Shown here: piece after piece, positions 1-7,193 of the stretch | How positions within the stretch are numbered: position 1 is the stretch's first letter | Layout of the letters: each line of letters begins with the position of its first letter | Source: Falsiroseomonas sp044341625 | GTDB lineage: Bacteria > Pseudomonadota > Alphaproteobacteria > Acetobacterales > Acetobacteraceae | Assembly: GCA_044341625.1 (NCBI GenBank) | Contig: JBIIRI010000076.1 | Coordinates: 1 to 17,139, forward strand | Direction: 5' to 3' | DNA length: 17,139 nucleotides | Notes under the pieces: generated by a model | The model's input: the letters and a program-made list of their open reading frames with translations, nothing else | Told to the model about the DNA's origin: nothing | Databases searched by the model: none | Translations under genes and position numbers: made by a program

Positions 1-53
1 CCCGCCCGCAGCCCCAGGCAAATCCCTGGAAATTCAAGGATATCGCGAAGCCC

Positions 54-350
54 ATGTCGCTCGACACCGCCATGGTGAGGCGTATCGCCTCGCTGGCCCG
101 CATCCGGCTGGAAGACGATGAGGTCGGCCGCATGCAGGCCGAGCTCAACGGCATCCTGGGCTGGATCGAGCAACTCCAGGCCGTGGACACGACCGGGGTG
201 GAGCCGATGGCCGGCGGCGCGCCGGAAGGCCAGCCGGCGATGCGGATGCGCGCTGATGCCGTGACGGATGGCGGCCAGGCCGATGCGGTGCTGCGCAACG
301 CGCCCGACCGCATGGATGATTATTTCGGCGTGCCGAAGGTGGTGGAGTGA
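54..350 (+). CDS. gatC: Asp/Glu-tRNA amidotransferase subunit C (GatC)
   Basis: Small subunit of the cytoplasmic GatCAB complex, which amidates misacylated Glu-tRNA(Gln) and Asp-tRNA(Asn). GatC wraps around GatA and stabilises the GatA-GatB assembly. The 98-residue product has the usual family length (about 95-100). It shows the GatC pattern: an N-terminal helical segment (VRRIASLARIRLEDDEV, about residues 8-24), a second helix with ILGWIEQL, the GVEPM turn near residue 50, and a C-terminal tail ending in DDYFGVPKVVE. The ATG at 54 has an AAGGA 13 bases upstream (36-40), a rather long spacing, but there is no better start. Its TGA overlaps the gatA ATG by one base (TGATG), so translation is probably coupled. 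Upstream sequence in the window is only 53 bases and no promoter could be judged. Identification rests on sequence and on the adjoining gatA and gatB. Confidence 0.96.
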   Translation: MSLDTAMVRRIASLARIRLEDDEVGRMQAELNGILGWIEQLQAVDTTGVEPMAGGAPEGQPAMRMRADAVTDGGQADAVLRNAPDRMDDYFGVPKVVE

Positions 351-1831
351 TGCGCCCGACCGACTACACCCTCAAGGGCGCCCTCGATGCGCTCGCGACC
401 GGGGAGACGACCTCCGTCAAGCTGACCGAGGCCTTCCTGGAGGGCATCGCGACGCTGAACCCGCGCCTGAATGCCTTCATCACCGTCACAGCCGACCAGG
501 CGCTGGCAGCGGCGAAGGCCAGCGATGCGCGCCGGGCGGCCGGGCAGGCCGGGAAGCTGGAAGGCGCCCCGCTGGCGATCAAGGACCTGTTCTGCACCGC
601 CGGTGTCCAGACCACGGCCGCGAGCCGCATCCTCGGCGGCTTCGTGCCGCCCTATGAAAGCACGGTCACCTCGAACCTGCTGCGCGATGGCGCGGTGTTT
701 CTGGGCAAGGTGAATCTCGACGAATTCGCCATGGGCTCGTCCAACAAGACCAGCGCCTATGGCGGGGTCGAGAATCCATGGAGCCGCGCCAACGATCCGG
801 AGACGCGGCTGGTGCCGGGCGGGTCCTCGGGCGGCTCGGCGGCGGCGGTGGCGGCCCGGCTCGCGCTGGGCGCGACCGCGACCGATACGGGCGGCTCCAT
901 CCGCCAGCCCGCAGCCTTCTGCGGCATTGCGGGGATCAAGCCGACCTATGGGCGCTGCTCGCGCTTCGGCATCGTCGCCTTCGCCTCCAGCCTGGACCAG
1001 GCGGGGCCGGTGGCGCGCACGGTCGAGGATTGCGCGATCCTGCTGAACTCCATGGCCGGCTTCGACCCGAAGGACGCGACCAGCGCCGACATGCCCGTGC
1101 CCGATTTCGCGGCGGCCTGCGGGCGGTCTGTGAAGGGTATGCGCATCGGCGTGCCGCGCGAATACCGCCTGGACGGCCTGGCGCCGGAGATCGCGGCGCT
1201 TTGGGAACAGGGCCTGCAATGGCTGCGCGATCAGGGCGCCGAGACGGTCGAGATCAGCCTGCCGCACACGCAATACGCGCTGCCGACCTACTATGTGGTG
1301 GCGCCGGCCGAGGCGTCGTCCAACCTGGCGCGCTATGACGGCGTCCGCTTCGGGATGCGGGAGGTCGCGCCGAATTCGGACCTGCGCGACCTGTATGAGC
1401 GGACCCGCGCCAAGGGCTTTGGGGCGGAGGTGCGCCGTCGCATCATGATCGGCACCTATGTGCTGAGCGCGGGCTACTACGATGCCTATTACCTGAAGGC
1501 GCAGAAGGTGCGCGCGCTGATCCGCCGCGACTTCGAACAGGCCTGGGCCCATTGCGACGCCATCGTCACGCCCGCGACGCCCTCCGCCGCCTTCGGGATG
1601 GATGAGAAGCAGGACGACCCGCTGACGATGTATCTGAACGACGTCTTCACCGTGACGGCGAACCTCGCGGGCCTGCCGGGCCTTGCGGTGCCGGCCGGGC
1701 TCGACGCGCAGGGGCTGCCGCTTGGCCTGCAGGTGATCGGCAAGCCCTTCGACGAGGAGACCTGCTTTGCCGTCGGCGCCGCGATAGAGCGCGCGGCGGG
1801 GTTCACGGCCCTTCCGGGGATCCGCGCATGA
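350..1831 (+). CDS. gatA: Asp/Glu-tRNA amidotransferase subunit A (GatA)
   Basis: Amidase-signature subunit of GatCAB; it hydrolyses glutamine or asparagine and passes ammonia to GatB. The 493-residue product matches the usual length (about 485-495). The Ser-cisSer-Lys triad is visible: Lys78 in APLAIKDLF, Ser159 in the glycine/serine stretch VPGGSSGGSAAAVAA, and the nucleophile Ser183 in DTGGSIRQPAAFCG, followed by GIKPTYGRCSRFG. The C-terminal part (FTVTANLAGLPGLAVPAG) is typical of GatA. An in-frame GTG lies directly before the ATG (347-349). I chose the ATG at 350 because it gives the one-base TGATG overlap with gatC and the usual MRPTDYTLKGALDAL-like N-terminus. The stop overlaps gatB by four bases (ATGA). 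Alphaproteobacteria commonly lack AsnRS and/or GlnRS, so the complex probably serves at least one of these tRNAs; this cannot be decided here. Confidence 0.97.
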   Translation: MRPTDYTLKGALDALATGETTSVKLTEAFLEGIATLNPRLNAFITVTADQALAAAKASDARRAAGQAGKLEGAPLAIKDLFCTAGVQTTAASRILGGFVPPYESTVTSNLLRDGAVFLGKVNLDEFAMGSSNKTSAYGGVENPWSRANDPETRLVPGGSSGGSAAAVAARLALGATATDTGGSIRQPAAFCGIAGIKPTYGRCSRFGIVAFASSLDQAGPVARTVEDCAILLNSMAGFDPKDATSADMPVPDFAAACGRSVKGMRIGVPREYRLDGLAPEIAALWEQGLQWLRDQGAETVEISLPHTQYALPTYYVVAPAEASSNLARYDGVRFGMREVAPNSDLRDLYERTRAKGFGAEVRRRIMIGTYVLSAGYYDAYYLKAQKVRALIRRDFEQAWAHCDAIVTPATPSAAFGMDEKQDDPLTMYLNDVFTVTANLAGLPGLAVPAGLDAQGLPLGLQVIGKPFDEETCFAVGAAIERAAGFTALPGIRA

Positions 1832-3276
1832 CCTACACCATCGAAGGCAACACCGGCCCCTGGGAGCTGGTGATCGGGCTCGAAGTCCACGCCCAGGTCA
1901 CGTCGCACTCCAAGCTGTTCAGCGGCGCCGCCACCGCCTTCGGGGCGGAGCCGAACAGCCAGGTGTCGTTCATCGATGCCGGCTTCCCCGGCATGCTGCC
2001 GGTGATCAACGCCGAATGCGTGGCGCAGGCCGTCCGCACCGGGCTTGGCCTCAATGCCAAGATCAACCTCTGGTCCCGCTTCGACCGGAAGAACTATTTC
2101 TACGCCGACCTGCCGCAGGGCTATCAGATCAGCCAGTTCGCCCACCCGATCGTGGGCGAGGGCGCGGTGGAGATCACGCTGGCGGATGGCAGCACCAAGA
2201 GCATCGGCATCACGCGCCTGCATCTGGAGCAGGATGCCGGCAAGTCGCTGCACGACCAGCACCCGACGAAGTCCTTCATCGACCTCAACCGCTCCGGCGT
2301 CGCGCTGATGGAGATCGTCTCTGAGCCCGACATGCGGAGCCCGGAGGATGCGGGCGCCTATCTGACGAAGCTCCGCCAGATCCTGCGCTACCTCGGCACC
2401 TGCGACGGCAACATGGACGAAGGCAGCATGCGCGCCGACGTCAATGTCTCCGTCCGCAAGGCGGGTGAGGGGTATCGCACGCGCTGCGAGGTGAAGAACG
2501 TCAACAGTGTGAAGTTCGTCATGCAGGCGGTCGAGGCCGAGGCGCGGCGGCAGATCGAGGTCTGGGAATCCGGCGGCACGGTGGACCAGGAAACGCGCCT
2601 GTTCGACACCGCGCGCGGCGTGACCCGTTCGATGCGCTCGAAGGAAGACGCGCATGACTATCGCTATTTCCCCGAGCCCGATTTGCCCCCGCTGGTGCTG
2701 GAACAGGGGTGGGTGGAGGGGCTGAAGGCCTCGCTGCCGGAACTGCCCGATGTGCGCCGCGCGCGCTATGTCGCCATGGGCCTTACGCCCTATGACGCGC
2801 ATGTGCTGACGCTGGAGAAGGAGACGGCTGCCTTCTTCGAAACGGTGGCCCATGGCCGCGATGCGAAATTCGCCGCCAATTGGGTGACGGGCGATTTCTT
2901 CGCCGCGCTCAACCGCCTGAAGCGCGACATTGCCGACCCGCCGGTAACGGCCGTCAACCTCGGTGCGCTGCTGGACCTGATCGCGGACAAGACCCTGTCG
3001 GGCAGCCTCGCCAAGCAGGTGTTCGAGGCGATGATCGAAACCGGCAAGGCGCCGGGCGAGATCGTGGAGGAACGCGGCCTGAAGCAGGTGACCGACACCG
3101 GCGCGATCGAGGCGGCGGTCGCGGACGTGCTGGCGAAGAACGCCGACAAGGTCGCCGAATATCGTTCCGGCAAGGACAAGCTGTTCGGCTTCTTCGTCGG
3201 CCAGACGATGAAGGCGATGCAGGGCAAGGGGAACCCGGCCCTGGTGAATGACGTGGTGAAGAAGCTGCTCGGCTGA
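1828..3276 (+). CDS. gatB: Asp/Glu-tRNA amidotransferase subunit B (GatB)
   Basis: tRNA-binding and kinase subunit of GatCAB: it phosphorylates the Glu or Asp carried by the tRNA and completes amidation with ammonia channelled from GatA. At 482 residues it has the usual length. The N-terminal catalytic domain starts with GLEVHAQ (residues 17-23) and contains the signature regions KNYFYADLPQGYQISQ, LEQDAGKSLHD, and DLNRSGVALMEIVSEPD, the last close to the PROSITE GatB signature but with Ala where many members have Pro. CEVKNVNSVKFV and DYRYFPEPDLPPL follow. The last roughly 150 residues form the GatB/YqeY helical tail (NPALVNDVVKKLLG at the end) that binds the tRNA elbow. The ATG overlaps the gatA stop as ATGA, so this is the third gene of a coupled operon. 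The next gene begins 40 bases later on the same strand and may be read through. Confidence 0.97.
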   Translation: MTYTIEGNTGPWELVIGLEVHAQVTSHSKLFSGAATAFGAEPNSQVSFIDAGFPGMLPVINAECVAQAVRTGLGLNAKINLWSRFDRKNYFYADLPQGYQISQFAHPIVGEGAVEITLADGSTKSIGITRLHLEQDAGKSLHDQHPTKSFIDLNRSGVALMEIVSEPDMRSPEDAGAYLTKLRQILRYLGTCDGNMDEGSMRADVNVSVRKAGEGYRTRCEVKNVNSVKFVMQAVEAEARRQIEVWESGGTVDQETRLFDTARGVTRSMRSKEDAHDYRYFPEPDLPPLVLEQGWVEGLKASLPELPDVRRARYVAMGLTPYDAHVLTLEKETAAFFETVAHGRDAKFAANWVTGDFFAALNRLKRDIADPPVTAVNLGALLDLIADKTLSGSLAKQVFEAMIETGKAPGEIVEERGLKQVTDTGAIEAAVADVLAKNADKVAEYRSGKDKLFGFFVGQTMKAMQGKGNPALVNDVVKKLLG

Positions 3277-3316
3277 CAGCGCGCGTCGCAACCAACACGG
3301 CCGCCGGGAGCCTCGC

Positions 3317-4390
3317 ATGGACCAGAAGCCTACGCCCGGTGTCGGGAGCCTTGTCGAGCGCGGCCTCGCGCTCGCTGTCGTGGCGCTGGTGCTGCTCGGC
3401 ATCCTGGCGGTGCTGCAGCCCTTCGCGACCGCGATCCTGTTCGGATCGATCCTGGCCATCGCCGCCTGGCCGCTGCGGGATGCGCTGGTCGCGCGGGGCT
3501 TCGGGCGTGGCGCGGCGGCGGGGCTGATGCTGCTGCTGGTGCTGGTCGTCATCGTCGTGCCGCTGCTGCTGATCGCCCCCGGCCTGGTCGGCGCCATCCG
3601 CGGCAGCGCCGGGGCGTTGCAGGCGGCCGTGCTCTCCGCCCCTATCGATCCGCCCGGCTGGCTGAGCGCTCTGCCGGTGGTCGGCGACCGGCTGGATGCG
3701 CTGTGGCGCCAGGTGGCCGAAGCGCGCGGCAATGTCGGCCCGCTGATCGAGCCCTATGCGGATCGCATCCAGGCGGTGCTGCTGGCGGTCGCGGCGGGCC
3801 TCGCGGACAGCGCCTTGCAGATCCTGCTGGCGCTGATCGTCGCCACGATGCTGTGGTCGCAGGGCGAGGCGATCGCCGATGCGCTGCGCGACAGCGCGTC
3901 CCGCCTCGGTGGGGCGACGGGGGTGAATGCGCTGAATGCGGCGGGCGCGGCGGTGCGGGCGGTGGCCTATGGCGTGGTCGGCACCGCGGCGGCGCAGGGG
4001 TTGCTGGCCGGGATCGGCTATGCGGTCGCGGGCGTGCCGGCGGCCGCGCTGCTCGGCTTCCTGACGCTGGTCTTTTCGGTGACGCAGATCCTCGGCCCGC
4101 TGGTGGTGGTGATGTGGGTCGCGGCGGCGTGGTGGCTGCATGATGGCGGGCAGACCGGCTGGGCGATCTTCATGGTCGTCTGGGGATTGGTCGTGGTGTC
4201 CGGCAGTGACAACATCCTGCGTCCGCTGCTGATCAAGCGCGGCGTGGAGATGCCGCTGAGCCTGATCATCCTTGGCGTCTTCGGCGGCTTCGTCGCCTTC
4301 GGCTTCCTCGGCCTGTTCATCGGGCCGGTGCTGCTGGCCGTGGGGCTCGTGATGCTGCGCGCCTGGCGCTCGGCCGACCGCAACGCGTGA
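3317..4390 (+). CDS. AI-2E/PerM (UPF0118) family membrane protein
   Basis: Multi-pass inner-membrane protein of the AI-2E transporter family (E. coli members: TqsA, YdiK, PerM). Only some relatives are shown to export autoinducer-2 and others have been linked to ion transport, so the substrate is unknown here. The 357-residue length is typical. Hydrophobic segments are visible at about 15-33, 36-52, 66-88, 164-180, 213-238, 241-270, 281-296 and 313-347. The soluble stretch at about 90-160 is the usual extracytoplasmic insert. The family hallmark near the C-terminus is present: SDNILRPLLI (residues 297-306), followed by LSLIILGVFGGFVAFG and GLFIGPVLLAV. The start is supported by GGGAG at 3306-3310, six bases before ATG. 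It lies 40 bases after gatB, probably by read-through, with no evident functional link. A hairpin follows the stop. Confidence 0.9.
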   Translation: MDQKPTPGVGSLVERGLALAVVALVLLGILAVLQPFATAILFGSILAIAAWPLRDALVARGFGRGAAAGLMLLLVLVVIVVPLLLIAPGLVGAIRGSAGALQAAVLSAPIDPPGWLSALPVVGDRLDALWRQVAEARGNVGPLIEPYADRIQAVLLAVAAGLADSALQILLALIVATMLWSQGEAIADALRDSASRLGGATGVNALNAAGAAVRAVAYGVVGTAAAQGLLAGIGYAVAGVPAAALLGFLTLVFSVTQILGPLVVVMWVAAAWWLHDGGQTGWAIFMVVWGLVVVSGSDNILRPLLIKRGVEMPLSLIILGVFGGFVAFGFLGLFIGPVLLAVGLVMLRAWRSADRNA

Positions 4391-4395
4391 GAGGG

Positions 4396-4420
4396 GCGGG
4401 AGGGGCGCTGCCCCTCCCGC
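4396..4420. terminator. Perfect GC hairpin between convergent genes
   Basis: An 11-base arm (GCGGGAGGGGC, 4396-4406), a three-base loop (GCT) and its exact complement (4410-4420) sit in the 42-base gap between the convergent AI-2E gene and the solute-binding protein gene. The position suggests a two-way transcription terminator. Neither strand has a T-run after the stem, so it does not meet the textbook intrinsic-terminator pattern. It may also be a copy of a dispersed GC palindrome. Confidence 0.6.
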
Positions 4421-4432
4421 GAATGCCAATCC

Positions 4433-6025
4433 TCAGGCCGGGCGAACACCCCACGGATAGGGCATGCTGCCCTTCTGATGCCCGGTGATGCTGCGGCGCC
4501 AAGCCGTGCGCATGGTGAATTGCCCGAGCGGCACCGTCGCCACATCATCCTGCGCGAGCTTGTTCAGTTCATTCGCGATGGAGAGCTGCCGGTCCGCATC
4601 CGGCGCGTCGAGCCAGGCTTCCACCAGTTCCTGCGCGCGCGGGCTGCCGTACCAGCCGAACCACCCGCTCGCTCCCGGCCCCTTCACGAGGGAGGAGACC
4701 GCCGGGTTCAGATAGGCCAGGGCGGAGCCGAAGGTGTGGAAGATGCTCCACCCGCCCTGGTCCACCGGCTGCGTGCGCGCGCGGCGCTGCACCACGGTGC
4801 CCCAATCGGTGTCAGCGAGTTCCACATTGAAGCCGATGCGCCGCAGCCGGTCGGCGGTGAGCTGCCCGTGCGGGCCGATCAGCGGGAAGTCGGTCGGGTT
4901 GATGATCACCACCTTCTCGCCGCGATAGCCGCTGGCGGCCAGCGCCGCGCGCGCGCGGTCCAGGTTGCGCGGCGCCGCGTTGAGCGGGGAGAGATCCTCG
5001 GTGCCGAGCGGCGTGCCGCAGGGAAACAGGCTGCGGCATTCGCGCCAGACGCTCTGGTCGTTGCCCAGCGTGGAGCGCATGTATTCCGACTGGTCCACCG
5101 ACAGCGCCACCGCCTGACGCACCGCGCGATCGTTGAACGGCGCCTGCAGATGATTGAGCCGCATCACGGACATGATGCCGTAGGGGTTCAGCACATCCAC
5201 CTGGATGTTGCGGTTGCGCGTCAGTGTGGGGATCAGGTCGGGCAGGGGCTGGTCGACCCAATCGACCTCGCCGGCCTGCAGCGCGGCGGCGGCGGTCGCG
5301 GGGTCGGGCAGGATGTGCCATTCGATCCGCTGGTAATGCGCGATCTTCGCGCCCGCTGCGCCATCCGTGGGCTCGTTGCGCGGCCGGTAGCCATCGAACT
5401 TCTCATAGACAACGCGGGAGCCGGAGACGAATTCGGCGCGGATGAAGCGATAGGGGCCGCTGCCCACCATCTCGCTGATCTGCGTGTTGGCATCCGTCCG
5501 CGCCAGGCGCTCCGGCATGATGAAGGGGACGTTGGCGTCGGGCTTGGCCAGCGCGTCGAGCAGCAGCGCGAAGGGCCGCTTCAGGCGGATTTCCAGCGTC
5601 CGGTCATCCGCCGCGCGCCATTCCTCCACGCGCTCGGCCAGGATCTGGCCGAAGGGATCGCGCTTCGACCAGCGGGCGAGGGAGGCCGCGCAATCCGCCG
5701 CGCGCACCGGTTCCCCATCATGGAAGCGCAGGCCTTCCCGCAGGCGGATGCGCCAGATCAGGCCATTGGCCGAGACCTCGTGCCCTTCCGCCATCTGCGG
5801 GCGCGGGCGCAGCTGGCCGTCCATGCCATAGAGCGTGTCGAAGACATGGTAGCCGTGCATCTGGGTCACGATCGCGCTGGTCCAGATCGGATCCAGCGCC
5901 GTGAGGTTGGCCTGCGGCACGAAGCGCAGCGTGGTGGCGCGGCTGCCCTGGGCCAGCAGTGGGGCGGGCAACACGGAACTCGCGGCGAGGCCAGCGGCCC
6001 CGGCGAACAGATTGCGACGATACAT
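4433..6025 (-). CDS. ABC transporter substrate-binding protein, family 5 (peptide/nickel type)
   Basis: Periplasmic solute-binding protein of the DppA/OppA/NikA family, which delivers peptides, opines, metals or other solutes to an ABC importer. The ligand cannot be told from sequence. The 530 residues are typical. The N-terminus MYRRNLFAGAAG plus a hydrophobic run to about residue 26 (ending PLLAQ) is a signal peptide; the twin arginine followed by N-L-F is Tat-like but not a full Tat consensus. After it come TLRFVPQANLTALDPIWTS, where the LDP motif opens the mature fold, and WRIRLREGLRFHDGEPV at about 91-107, the hallmark region of SBP family 5. The start has GAGGAA five bases upstream (complement of 6031-6036). 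No permease or ATPase gene is next to it in the window, so it looks like an orphan receptor. It lies downstream of the nitronate monooxygenase gene on the same strand with a 64-base gap. Confidence 0.92.
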   Translation of the reverse strand: MYRRNLFAGAAGLAASSVLPAPLLAQGSRATTLRFVPQANLTALDPIWTSAIVTQMHGYHVFDTLYGMDGQLRPRPQMAEGHEVSANGLIWRIRLREGLRFHDGEPVRAADCAASLARWSKRDPFGQILAERVEEWRAADDRTLEIRLKRPFALLLDALAKPDANVPFIMPERLARTDANTQISEMVGSGPYRFIRAEFVSGSRVVYEKFDGYRPRNEPTDGAAGAKIAHYQRIEWHILPDPATAAAALQAGEVDWVDQPLPDLIPTLTRNRNIQVDVLNPYGIMSVMRLNHLQAPFNDRAVRQAVALSVDQSEYMRSTLGNDQSVWRECRSLFPCGTPLGTEDLSPLNAAPRNLDRARAALAASGYRGEKVVIINPTDFPLIGPHGQLTADRLRRIGFNVELADTDWGTVVQRRARTQPVDQGGWSIFHTFGSALAYLNPAVSSLVKGPGASGWFGWYGSPRAQELVEAWLDAPDADRQLSIANELNKLAQDDVATVPLGQFTMRTAWRRSITGHQKGSMPYPWGVRPA

Positions 6026-6063
6026 GGCGCTTCCTCGTAGGGATCTTTGCGTCCCGGCGAGGA

Positions 6064-6093
6064 AGGCTAGGCGTGGGCCGCGGCCGCGGTCAA
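6064..6093 (-). promoter_or_regulatory. Possible sigma-70 promoter for the solute-binding protein gene
   Basis: Read on the minus strand, TTGACC (complement of 6088-6093; 5 of 6 to the -35 consensus) is followed after 18 bases by TAGCCT (complement of 6064-6069; conserved T1, A2 and T6 only). The predicted start would lie about 30 bases before the ATG at 6025, leaving room for the GAGGAA site. The spacer holds the 12-base palindrome CCGCGGCCGCGG (6078-6089), which could be an operator or just GC-rich chance. The -35 overlaps the stop codon of the upstream gene. Weak evidence only. Confidence 0.25.
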
Positions 6094-7031
6094 CTTAGGT
6101 GACGGTCCGCGCAAAGCCGCGCCCGGGCGGCGGCATATTCGGCCTTGAGCCGCGCGATCACCTGGGCGGCTGGCGGCGCATCGGCGATGGAGCCCACCCC
6201 CTGGCCCGCGCCCCAGATATCCTTCCAGGGGCGCACATGGTCCGAGCCATACTTCATCCGGCTCTTATCCGCCGCCGGCAGCGCATCCGGGTCCAACCCC
6301 TGGGCGGCGATGGAGGGCTTCAGGTAGTTGCCCGGAACCCCTGTGAAGAAGGGCGTGTAGACGATGTCGGCGGCGGCACTTTCGACGATCATCGCCTTGT
6401 AGCGCTCGGCGGCGTTGGCCTCCGCCGTCGCGATGAAGCGCGTGCCCATATAGGCCAGGTCAGCGCCCATCGCCTGCGCGGCCAGCACCTGGTCGCCGCG
6501 CGTGATGGCGCCCGACAGCGCGATGGGACCGTCCCAGATGCGCCGCACTTCCGCGACCAGGGCGAAGGGGCTGAGCGTGCCCGCATGCCCGCCCGCCCCG
6601 GCCGCGACCAGGACCAGGCCATCGACGCCGGCTTCCAGCGCCTTTTCGGCATGGCGCAGGCTGGTGACATCGTGGAAGACGATGCCGCCCCAGCCATGCA
6701 CCTGCCTCACCACATCCCCCGGCGCGCGCAGCGAGGTGATGATCATCGGCACGCGGTGCTTCGCGCAGATCTCGAGGTCGTGGTCCAGCCGGTCGTTCGA
6801 CGCATGCACGATCTGGTTCACGGCGAAGGGCGCGTCATCGGGGCCGAGCGCCGCGCGGATGCGCGTCAGCCAGCCATCCAGCTCCTCCCTCGGGCGCGCG
6901 TTCAGCGCGGGGAAGGCCCCGACGATCCCGGCCCGGCACTGGGCGATCACGAGATCGGGGTTGGAGATGATGAACAGCGGCGCGCCGATCACCGGCAGGG
7001 CCAGCCGTTGCAAAAGGGGGGGCAGGGGCAT
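6090..7031 (-). CDS. Nitronate monooxygenase-like FMN-dependent TIM-barrel protein
   Basis: Member of the nitronate monooxygenase (former 2-nitropropane dioxygenase) family, cytoplasmic FMN enzymes that oxidise alkyl nitronates such as propionate-3-nitronate to carbonyl compounds. Many members have other or unknown substrates. The 313-residue form begins MPLPPLLQRLALPVIGAPLF. The family landmarks follow: SNPDLVIAQCRAGIVGAFPALNARP near 23-47; the glycine-rich AGAGGHAG (144-151) with His149 at the conserved catalytic/FMN position; ALSGAITRGDQVLAAQAMGADLAYMGTRF (171-199), the phosphate-binding end of the barrel; GVPGNYL (231-237); and WGAGQGVGSI (273-282). The start at 7031 is chosen because homology begins there, but it has no clear Shine-Dalgarno. 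An in-frame ATG at 7127 would add 32 residues without family features. The gene diverges from the acyl-CoA ligase and precedes the solute-binding protein gene. Confidence 0.9.
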   Translation of the reverse strand: MPLPPLLQRLALPVIGAPLFIISNPDLVIAQCRAGIVGAFPALNARPREELDGWLTRIRAALGPDDAPFAVNQIVHASNDRLDHDLEICAKHRVPMIITSLRAPGDVVRQVHGWGGIVFHDVTSLRHAEKALEAGVDGLVLVAAGAGGHAGTLSPFALVAEVRRIWDGPIALSGAITRGDQVLAAQAMGADLAYMGTRFIATAEANAAERYKAMIVESAAADIVYTPFFTGVPGNYLKPSIAAQGLDPDALPAADKSRMKYGSDHVRPWKDIWGAGQGVGSIADAPPAAQVIARLKAEYAAARARLCADRHLS

Positions 7032-7193
7032 GGGCGGCAGAATGCCGCCGCCGGCGGGCCCCGTCCATGCGCTTGACCGGCCGGCGATGCCGGGCGATGC
7101 AACCTGGATGGGGAAGGACAGGGCCATGGCGGCTTCGTTGCGCTGCGGGCATCCGGCGGGGCGGTTTGGCCGCGCGGGCCTCGGGGCCGGCTG
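7032..7193. promoter_or_regulatory. Divergent intergenic region (nitronate monooxygenase / acyl-CoA ligase)
   Basis: This 162-base gap must hold the promoters of both divergent genes if the starts are correct. On the plus strand TTGACC (7073-7078) is a good -35 hexamer, but the expected -10 position carries only GATGCA, a poor match. I see no convincing minus-strand pair and no clear dyad operator. The minus-strand gene might start inside this region at 7127. Confidence 0.3.

Noticed and set aside
1489..3732. Minus-strand open frame (747 codons) opposite gatA, gatB and the AI-2E gene
   Set aside because: It spans three well-supported genes on the other strand, has no recognisable domain, and its low-complexity Arg/His/Ala composition marks it as an antisense artefact.
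4478..6040. Plus-strand open frame (520 codons) opposite the solute-binding protein gene
   Set aside because: The minus-strand product has a signal peptide and full family-5 motifs; the plus frame is a compositional mirror without features.
6078..6089. Palindrome CCGCGGCCGCGG as a terminator or operator
   Set aside because: It leaves no proper hairpin loop, has no T-run, and such GC palindromes are expected by chance at this base composition; kept only as a remark in the promoter entry.
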